In this document: piece by piece, positions 1-4,813 of the stretch
Layout of the letters: each line of letters opens with the position of its first letter
How positions within the stretch are numbered: position 1 is the stretch's first letter
Origin: Victivallales bacterium
GTDB taxonomy: Bacteria; Verrucomicrobiota; Lentisphaeria; Oligosphaerales; Oligosphaeraceae
Reading direction: 5' to 3'
Assembly (NCBI GenBank): GCA_017543165.1
Contig: JAFYGL010000126.1
Location: 1-6,343, forward strand
DNA: 6,343 bases
The notes under the pieces: generated by a model
What the model saw: the letters and a program-made list of their open reading frames with translations, nothing else
The model's database searches: none
What the model was told of the DNA's origin: nothing
Translations under genes and position numbers: made by a program

Positions 1-350
1 ACCATGTCCGCCCCCGCCTCCAGCGCAGCCTCCGCCACCTCGGCCTTGCTTGTGTCCACGCTGATTATCGGTTCCACGCCATACTTGGCGCGAATGCCGC
101 TTACCACAGGCACGACACGGGATATTTCCTCATCAGCGCCTACTGCGGTGAAGCCAGGTCTCGTGGATTCGCCGCCCACATCGACAATGGCCGCCCCTTC
201 CTCAAGAAGACGCCCTGCCTTGGACACGGCCTCGTCCGCATCACGGCAATCACCGCCGTCCGAAAACGAATCTGGCGTGACATTGAGTATCCCCATTATG
301 AGGGTGTCGCCCTCAAAGTCCAAAAATCTGTTTCTGAAGCAAAATCTCAT
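1..350 (-). CDS. folP: Dihydropteroate synthase, N-terminal part (cut by window edge)
   Basis: Dihydropteroate synthase is the cytoplasmic folate-pathway enzyme that joins 7,8-dihydropterin pyrophosphate to p-aminobenzoate, giving dihydropteroate; it is the sulfonamide target. The first 116 residues are visible. They show the family's opening strand and pterin loop MGILNVTPDSFSDGG (residues 19-33), the second loop GGESTRPG (about 59-66) and IISVDTS (about 95-101), in the spacing seen in E. coli FolP. The ATG at 350 gives exactly 18 residues before MGILNVTPD, as in the E. coli protein, which supports this start. The gene begins 8 nt after the stop of the upstream D-aminopeptidase gene and has no clear Shine-Dalgarno of its own, so translational coupling is likely (inference). 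The C-terminal half lies beyond position 1. Identification is firm; only completeness is unknown. Confidence 0.96.
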   Translation of the reverse strand, partial: MRFCFRNRFLDFEGDTLIMGILNVTPDSFSDGGDCRDADEAVSKAGRLLEEGAAIVDVGGESTRPGFTAVGADEEISRVVPVVSGIRAKYGVEPIISVDTSKAEVAEAALEAGADM

Positions 351-358
351 CGCAACAA

Positions 359-1195
359 TTAGTACATTTGGTTCAACGCCTCTGTATAGCTGGTGGGATG
401 CGTCGCGGTTCGACAGCTTAACTGCTCAATGGAAGCCACGTGGGGGCTGTCCTTCCTGGGCTTGCGTATATAGCGCTTGATTTCCCAGGGCCCTTTCAGG
501 TCCAGGTAATGGAACTGGCTCTTGTCCGCAAAGTATTTTTCCGCGGCAAGACGCGCCCCTTCAGTAAGCATCTCCCTGACGCGGGCGGGCGCAATATGCT
601 CGGCGGACAGTTTTGCATCCCAGTATTCCTCGTCCGACACATCGACGGAACCGCTGTCAGGCAGCAGCCCGCGCTTGCCCCACACGGTCACCACGCCAGG
701 CGTGAACGCCTCCGCCTCCTCGGCAAACGCCTTTTCGCCAGCGGCGAAGATAGTGGGAATGCCCAGTTCCATCGCGCACAGCGCCAACTGGCCATATTCG
801 CCAATGGACACTCCATTCACCAGCATGTCATATACGCAGGGCATTCCCGTGTGCGTAAGGTGCGAATACGGGGTATTGGACTTTGCATGCTGCCCGACAA
901 CCGCCATTGCATCGTAGCCTTCATCCAGCCCGCAGGGGAATATCGGGCTTCTGTGCCCCTTGATGTAGTTCACCCTGTCATCCAGCAGTTCCTGGTTTAT
1001 GGCGCCGTGCCCGTGCCCGTCCAGAACGCTGATTTCAGTAACACCGCCCTGAAAAAAGCCTTCCACGGCGGCATTGATTTCCTTTGTCAGAAGACGCCTG
1101 CCCATCTCATAGTATCTGCTGTCTGGACGGGTGTAGTCCTTGAAATTCGTGACACCAGAAACTCCTTCCATGTCTGTGCAAAGAAACAACTTCAT
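359..1195 (-). CDS. M55 family D-aminopeptidase (DppA-like)
   Basis: A 278-residue member of peptidase family M55, the zinc-dependent D-aminopeptidases typified by Bacillus subtilis DppA, which cleaves D-Ala-D-Ala and related D-peptides. Family length is about 270-280, so the protein is complete. Visible metal and active-site candidates are D8 and E10 in TDMEGVSG, H61 in DGHG, H103 in GQHA, H115 in THTG and E133 in IGEYG. These match the DppA zinc-ligand set D8/E10/H60/H104/E133 and the catalytic-site H115 almost position for position. The usual Ser of the SxDxEG motif is Cys here (C6). The start is supported by GAGGGA at 1204-1209, 8 nt upstream. There is no signal peptide, so it is cytoplasmic. 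It is the first gene of a minus-strand pair with folP. Natural substrate is unproven; D-Ala-D-Ala dipeptide from wall turnover is the likeliest guess. Confidence 0.93.
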   Translation of the reverse strand: MKLFLCTDMEGVSGVTNFKDYTRPDSRYYEMGRRLLTKEINAAVEGFFQGGVTEISVLDGHGHGAINQELLDDRVNYIKGHRSPIFPCGLDEGYDAMAVVGQHAKSNTPYSHLTHTGMPCVYDMLVNGVSIGEYGQLALCAMELGIPTIFAAGEKAFAEEAEAFTPGVVTVWGKRGLLPDSGSVDVSDEEYWDAKLSAEHIAPARVREMLTEGARLAAEKYFADKSQFHYLDLKGPWEIKRYIRKPRKDSPHVASIEQLSCRTATHPTSYTEALNQMY

Positions 1196-1203
1196 CGCAA
1201 AAG

Positions 1204-1209
1204 TCCCTC
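1204..1209 (-). promoter_or_regulatory. Ribosome binding site of the D-aminopeptidase gene
   Basis: On the minus strand GAGGGA lies 8 nt before the ATG at 1195. It fixes the start of the M55 gene. A second GAGGG-like stretch lies about 10 nt further upstream. Confidence 0.7.
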
Positions 1210-1219
1210 TAACCCTCTT

Positions 1220-1248
1220 GTTTTAGGCGAAAAACAAGTATTTTCCAA
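1220..1248 (-). promoter_or_regulatory. Weak candidate promoter for the D-aminopeptidase-folP pair
   Basis: Reading leftward, TTGGAA (1248-1243) and TAAAAC (1225-1220) are separated by 17 nt. Each matches only four of six sigma70 consensus bases, and the leader would be short (about 18 nt). It lies just downstream, in the direction of transcription, of the inverted repeat at 1264-1295. This is a tentative call. Confidence 0.2.
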
Positions 1249-1263
1249 GTAATTCAGAATTGT

Positions 1264-1295
1264 TTGAAAAGTAATACTATTTTCCTACTTTTCAA
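1264..1295. promoter_or_regulatory. Perfect 10-bp inverted repeat, operator-like
   Basis: TTGAAAAGTA (1264-1273) is mirrored exactly as TACTTTTCAA (1286-1295), with a 12-nt AT-rich spacer. Half-site centres are 22 bp apart, about two helical turns, the geometry expected for a dimeric regulator on one DNA face. It lies in the AT-rich divergent region between the D-aminopeptidase gene and the kinase gene, 69 bp upstream of the former. There is no U-tract, so a terminator is unlikely. The regulator is not identifiable from this window. Confidence 0.5.
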
Positions 1296-1338
1296 TCGTA
1301 TGTGTGAAATTTTCTGTACCGCGCAGAACAAGCGCAGC

Positions 1339-1380
1339 ATGAAAACATCGCGTCCTGACGCGCGGCCAAATGGCTGCGTG
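1339..1380 (+). repeat. Solitary upstream copy of the palindromic repeat family
   Basis: This stretch matches the units found behind the kinase gene (3344-3524) in the same orientation: ATG(A/G)AAACAT, then the palindromic CGCGTCCTGACGCG (here 1349-1362), then a second stem. The second stem (CGCGGCCA, AA, TGGCTGCG) is imperfect by one pair. Its layout matches the longer 66-bp unit, not the 51-bp ones. Together with the downstream array it brackets the kinase gene. Confidence 0.85.
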
Positions 1381-1411
1381 AATATAATAATGAATTTACT
1401 ATGGGTGCTGC

Positions 1412-1440
1412 TTGATTTTTCGTATGGTGAATGATATAAT
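1412..1440 (+). promoter_or_regulatory. Sigma70-type promoter of the hybrid kinase gene
   Basis: TTGATT (1412-1417) and a perfect TATAAT (1435-1440) are separated by exactly 17 nt. Transcription would start near 1447, leaving a leader of about 30 nt before the ATG at 1478. The promoter overlaps the longest possible open frame, which begins with TTG at 1412, and so argues that translation begins at 1478 instead. Confidence 0.75.
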
Positions 1441-1477
1441 AGTGGCGTTTCACGGGGGGTGTCTCTCGAATAATTAT

Positions 1478-3304
1478 ATGCAAAACTTTTTCTATTCAAG
1501 CATTGCTGGCATTGCACTGGCAGTTCATCTGATTATCAACTGGAAGCAGCTGTTTGATTGGCGGAACAAGGATTCCCGAGTGGGAGCACTTGAGTTCAGG
1601 CAATTCCTTGTCTGCCTCTTGTTGTTTTTCGTGTTTGACGTACTATGGGGGATACTTGCGGAATTAGGGACTCCCATGCTCCTCTATATCGACACGGTAG
1701 CATTCTTCCTTATGATGGCACTGTCCATCTATGCCTGGGCCCGCTTCATTGTCGCCTACCTGGAAATGGTCGGCGGTGCACGGCAACGACTGCTGTGGTC
1801 GGGGCGCCTGGTGATGGCATTCTTCATAAGCGCGCTGCTTGTGAACTGCTTCAACGGCAAGTTCTTCTCCATCTCCGCTTATTGCTTCTACAAGGCAGGA
1901 TATCTCCGCCAACTGGCGTTCGCACTACTGGCTGCGTTCAATACATACGGCTCCATAGTGACCATGCGCCTGATGCTGCGCTCTGAAGGAGCGCTTCGCC
2001 GCCGCAACAAAATGCTTTTTGTATTCGGCATTATCATGACGGCGACCATTCTACTCCAGCTGGGAGACCCATTCCTTCCCCTGTATTCAATCGGTTGCCT
2101 TCTGGGCTCATGCCTACTGCACGTATTCATCGTAGAAGACGAACGGGACGAAATGCACCTCAAGGAATTGCTTGCGCACGACTACCAGGCACAACTGGAG
2201 ACAGAGCGGGCCGCAAACAATGCAAAAAGCCTCTTTTTCTCAACCGTTTCACATGACATACGCACACCGCTCAACGCCATTGTCGGTTTTTCGGAACTGC
2301 TGGAACAAGGAATACCCGACGAAAAGGAACGCACGCGCTGCCTCTCATCCATACGCTCCAGCGCCAAGGTGCTTGCACGACTGGTGGACGATGTGCTCGA
2401 CCTTTCCAAAATGGAAAGCAGCAAACTGGACATCATCAACGAGCCGACTTACATACCCACCCTCGCACGCGAAGTCATCGCCGCATGCGAGGTCGCCAGA
2501 GCACGCAAATCACTGAATCTCAAGGCCGAAATCTGCGAGATGCCATGGGTGAACCTTGACCCGCAGCGCATACGACAACTCCTCTTCAACCTTCTGTCCA
2601 ATGCATACAAATACACTGACCAAGGCACTATCACAGTACGTGTCCAGTGGCAGGACGGGACACTGACACTCTCGGTCGCAGATACTGGCAAGGGCATAGC
2701 AAAGGAGAACCTCCATCGCATACTCCAGCCATTCGTGCAGCTTGCGGACAAGAACCACAGGGACGGCACTGGCCTGGGCCTGCCAATCTGCAACAAGCTC
2801 GCAGCGCTCATGGGCGGAGAACTGACAGTTTTCTCGGAAGTGGGCGTGGGTTCGACCTTTACGATAACGCTGCACAACGTGCAGACCGTGGAGCCTCCAG
2901 CCCAAGCCCAAAGCACCGATGACCAGGAAGCCGCAGGCAATCCCAAAACATTGCCATCCCGCATCCTGATCATAGACGATTCACCAGTCAACAGGGCGGT
3001 GCTCAAGGCAATGCTGGCAAAATGCGGCGTGAATGACATCAGCATGGCGACAAATGGGCGGGAGGCACTGGACATTCTGAACAACGATTCCAATTTCGAC
3101 ATGGTGCTTAGCGACCTGTGGATGCCAGAGATGGACGGCTATGCGCTGGTTAAAGCCATCCGTAACGATGAAAAACTCGCGCACCTGCCAGTTTACCTGG
3201 TCACGGCTGACGTGGAGGTGCGCAACCAGGCAGAGGCGGACGGGGCAACTGGCATCCTTCTCAAGCCAATCACGCTCAAGAGCCTGCAGGCGCTGTTCAA
3301 GTAG
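1478..3304 (+). CDS. Membrane hybrid sensor histidine kinase with C-terminal receiver
   Basis: A 608-residue two-component sensor. Residues 1-220 contain about seven hydrophobic segments (near 5-20, 41-62, 67-94, 110-125, 145-163, 178-195, 200-219). The patterns FDVLWGILAELG and YIDTVAFF are reminiscent of the seven-helix N-terminal sensor regions of some kinases and diguanylate cyclases; the signal is unknown. A short helical linker leads to HisKA with FFSTVSHDIRTPLNAIVGF, phosphoacceptor H259. The HATPase domain has the N box NLLSNAYKYT (N375), G1 DTGKGI (402-407), PFVQL and G2 GTGLGL. After a linker near 470-490 comes a receiver with acidic D500/D501, phosphoacceptor D546 in LSDLWMPEMDG, T576 and K596. 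All key residues are present, so it should be active. The frame extends up to TTG 1412, but that start overlaps the promoter; ATG 1478 is preferred although it lacks a good Shine-Dalgarno. No response regulator adjoins it. Repeat copies flank the gene on both sides. Confidence 0.95.
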   Translation: MQNFFYSSIAGIALAVHLIINWKQLFDWRNKDSRVGALEFRQFLVCLLLFFVFDVLWGILAELGTPMLLYIDTVAFFLMMALSIYAWARFIVAYLEMVGGARQRLLWSGRLVMAFFISALLVNCFNGKFFSISAYCFYKAGYLRQLAFALLAAFNTYGSIVTMRLMLRSEGALRRRNKMLFVFGIIMTATILLQLGDPFLPLYSIGCLLGSCLLHVFIVEDERDEMHLKELLAHDYQAQLETERAANNAKSLFFSTVSHDIRTPLNAIVGFSELLEQGIPDEKERTRCLSSIRSSAKVLARLVDDVLDLSKMESSKLDIINEPTYIPTLAREVIAACEVARARKSLNLKAEICEMPWVNLDPQRIRQLLFNLLSNAYKYTDQGTITVRVQWQDGTLTLSVADTGKGIAKENLHRILQPFVQLADKNHRDGTGLGLPICNKLAALMGGELTVFSEVGVGSTFTITLHNVQTVEPPAQAQSTDDQEAAGNPKTLPSRILIIDDSPVNRAVLKAMLAKCGVNDISMATNGREALDILNNDSNFDMVLSDLWMPEMDGYALVKAIRNDEKLAHLPVYLVTADVEVRNQAEADGATGILLKPITLKSLQALFK

Positions 3305-3307
3305 CAA

Positions 3308-3324
3308 GTGGACAGTGGACAGTG
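3308..3324 (+). repeat. Short tandem repeat GTGGACA x2 plus GTG
   Basis: Two exact copies of GTGGACA followed by GTG begin 4 nt after the kinase stop codon. It is a small simple repeat at the edge of the larger array; no function can be inferred. Confidence 0.6.
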
Positions 3325-3343
3325 TTGTGCCTGTCAGGCGCAC

Positions 3344-3524
3344 ATGGCGGTTCCGCGTCCTGGCGCGCGGAAAACCATGCATGACAACAGCCGCATGGAA
3401 ACAACGCGTCCTGACGCGCGGAGAACCATGCATGACAACAGCCGCATGGAAACATCGCGTCCTGACGCGCGGCCAATGGCCGCGCGGAGAACCGTGCATT
3501 GCAACAGCCGCATGGAAACATCGC
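3344..3524 (+). repeat. Tandem array of 51/66-bp palindromic repeat units
   Basis: Head-to-tail units begin with ATGG and end with ACAGCCGC. Unit A is 3344-3394 (51 bp, most diverged at its start), unit B 3395-3445 (51 bp), unit C 3446-3511 (66 bp), and a truncated unit D covers 3512-3524. Each full unit carries CGCGTCCTGACGCG or a variant, with 6-bp arms around CT; in B at 3405-3418, in C at 3456-3469. Unit A has one change (CCTGGCGCG) that breaks the symmetry. All also share a CATGCAT-type segment, CGTGCAT in C. Unit C has 15 extra bases that create a second palindrome (3466-3486). There are no unique spacers and no transposase. The array fills most of the 324-bp gap after the kinase. It resembles an extragenic palindromic (REP/BIME-like) element family, though I cannot name a described one. 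Confidence 0.88.
3466..3486 (+). repeat. Strong GC-rich hairpin in repeat unit C
   Basis: The arms CGCGCGGCC and GGCCGCGCG are exact reverse complements around AAT, giving a very stable 9-bp stem in either DNA strand or in RNA. No T-tract follows, so it is not a canonical intrinsic terminator. It could still pause polymerase or protect the 3' end of the kinase mRNA (inference). Confidence 0.75.
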
Positions 3525-3609
3525 AGGGCTAGCCCCTCTCCTACGATATTTACGATTGATGGTGTATATTATGTCCCATTCCTTAATAGATACTGGCATT
3601 GATTAATCA
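3525..3609 (+). other. AT-richer leader region before the lipoprotein gene
   Basis: After the repeat array the composition changes sharply. There is a 10-bp palindrome GGGCTAGCCC (3526-3535) and a TATATT/TATTAT box near 3565-3572 that could be a -10 element, but no convincing -35 at the right distance. A promoter for the lipoprotein-permease pair probably lies here because the upstream array separates it from the kinase, but I cannot fix it. Confidence 0.3.
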
Positions 3610-3617
3610 AAAGGAGG
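3610..3617 (+). promoter_or_regulatory. Strong ribosome binding site of the lipoprotein gene
   Basis: AAAGGAGG is a near-ideal Shine-Dalgarno 11 nt before ATG 3629. It rules out the in-frame TTG at 3599 as the start, because that lies upstream of the site. Confidence 0.8.
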
Positions 3618-3628
3618 CCTTTCCACTC

Positions 3629-4777
3629 ATGAGCATCAAGTTTTTTTGCACATTTCTTCTTTGCACCTTGTTAATGACCTCGTGCATATCCACAAAGAAC
3701 AACCCAGCAATGAACACTGCCGAACAAAAACAAGCGGAGCCGCTTAAAGTTGGACTGTACCTGGACGAGGGTTGCAGGGGCAATGGTCCATTCATGTGGG
3801 CCAGACTGCTGGCAAACTCGCCGCAGATTGAGCTGCTCTTGTTGAATGGCAAGTCGATACGCGACGGAAGGCTGTCCGAAATTCAGTTGCTTCTGTGCCC
3901 GGGCGGTGGCGGTGCCAGGCAGATCAAGGCCATGCAGCCAGAAGGCTTTATGAATGTAAAGAGATTCGTTGAAGAAGGCGGGCTGTTTCTTGGGATATGC
4001 GCAGGCAGTTACAATACCATGAACAGGGCTGGCAGATTCGGCTTCCTTTCATACGACTATATCCAGGGCGCGGGAAAACTGGCCGACCTGGAAGTTGATT
4101 TCAATGAAGATGGCGCAAAAATGCTCGGCATCAAGCCAGGAAAACGTGTTGTGCGCTACAATGGTGGCAATATAATGAAAGCCACAGACCCTATAGACAA
4201 GGGACAGAGCCAGGTGCTGTCAGTGTTCAATAGCTCCGTCAGCGGCTATGGCAGGGAGAGTCTCAACTTCTTGGGCACACCTTCAGTAGTTTACGGAACA
4301 TACGGCAAGGGCAAGGTGCTTGCCAGCAGCTTCCATCCTGAATCCTACGAATCCACGCATGACATTGCGCTGGGCTACATCTATGCCCTTTCAGGCGTGC
4401 GTCCTGTTCCAGAGTATCCCAAGAAGAATCTCAGGCCAGTCCGTGTCGGCTTCCTGAGCCTTGCATGTGTCGGCCCCAATGCAACATACAAGATGCTTGA
4501 AATGGACAAGGAGCCCTCGCTGGATGTGGATGTATTCTCACTTCATGAAATCAACACAGGGAATCTCCGCCACTATGATGTGATAGTCATGCCTGACGGC
4601 GACGAAAGCTCCTACAAAAGCATGATGGAAAAGGAGTTCTACAAGAAGCAGATTGTGGATTTCCTTGAGCGTGGCGGGCGCATACTGGCATCGGGCAATG
4701 GCTACGCCTACCTGCCCAGGCATAAAAACATCAAGATTCTGCCAGTCGATGAAAGTTTCGTCAAATATGCAAAATAA
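3629..4777 (+). CDS. Lipoprotein with two BPL_N / glutamine-amidotransferase-like lobes
   Basis: A 382-residue predicted lipoprotein. The N-terminus is hydrophobic and ends in the lipobox MTSC, with lipidation at C19. Residues 39-258 form a class-I GATase-like fold of the type called the biotin-protein-ligase N-terminal (BPL_N) domain, despite having no ligase part. It has LLLCPGGGGARQ (87-98), the nucleophile elbow FLGICAGSYN with C124, and SFHPES with H236 and E238, so a Cys-His-Glu triad appears present. Residues 270-360 repeat the first half of the same fold: VRVGFL matches LKVGLY, VIVMPDGDE matches LLLCPGGGG, and ERGGRILASGNG matches EEGGLFLGICAG. The second elbow has Asn in place of Cys and no following His-Glu is seen, so this lobe looks catalytically dead. 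Substrate is unknown; extracytoplasmic amide or peptide chemistry or ligand binding is possible. The stop is followed 36 nt later by the permease gene. Confidence 0.88.
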   Translation: MSIKFFCTFLLCTLLMTSCISTKNNPAMNTAEQKQAEPLKVGLYLDEGCRGNGPFMWARLLANSPQIELLLLNGKSIRDGRLSEIQLLLCPGGGGARQIKAMQPEGFMNVKRFVEEGGLFLGICAGSYNTMNRAGRFGFLSYDYIQGAGKLADLEVDFNEDGAKMLGIKPGKRVVRYNGGNIMKATDPIDKGQSQVLSVFNSSVSGYGRESLNFLGTPSVVYGTYGKGKVLASSFHPESYESTHDIALGYIYALSGVRPVPEYPKKNLRPVRVGFLSLACVGPNATYKMLEMDKEPSLDVDVFSLHEINTGNLRHYDVIVMPDGDESSYKSMMEKEFYKKQIVDFLERGGRILASGNGYAYLPRHKNIKILPVDESFVKYAK

Positions 4778-4813
4778 CAAGAGGGGAATCTGCGATTTCG
4801 ATTTTGCATTGAG

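Noticed and set aside
4..480. Plus-strand open frame of 158 codons at the left edge
   Set aside because: It is the antisense shadow of folP and the end of the D-aminopeptidase gene, both of which have unmistakable family motifs on the minus strand.
440..1252. Plus-strand open frame of 270 codons opposite the D-aminopeptidase gene
   Set aside because: Antisense to a gene with complete M55 motifs; the translation shows no recognisable domain and composition typical of a shadow frame.
1254..1517. Minus-strand small open frames across the intergenic region and kinase start
   Set aside because: They run through the repeat copy, the inverted repeat and the kinase promoter, have no ribosome site and no family resemblance.
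2449..3102. Minus-strand open frame of 217 codons inside the kinase gene
   Set aside because: Antisense shadow of the ATPase and receiver domains, whose motifs are intact on the plus strand.
3466..3486. Intrinsic terminator for the kinase gene
   Set aside because: The stem is strong but no run of T follows on either strand.
3344..3524. CRISPR array
   Set aside because: Units follow each other without unique spacers of constant length and no cas genes are present.
1339..3524. Insertion sequence or transposon carrying the kinase
   Set aside because: The flanking repeats are direct, short and uneven in copy number; no transposase, terminal inverted repeats or target duplication can be seen.
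3297..3599. Minus-strand 100-codon Cys-rich frame as a real gene
   Set aside because: Almost entirely made of the repeat units and overlapping several open frames on both strands; no ribosome site. Kept only as a low-interest question.
3599..3631. TTG at 3599 as the start of the lipoprotein
   Set aside because: The strong AAAGGAGG site lies downstream of it and serves ATG 3629, which also gives a proper lipoprotein signal peptide.
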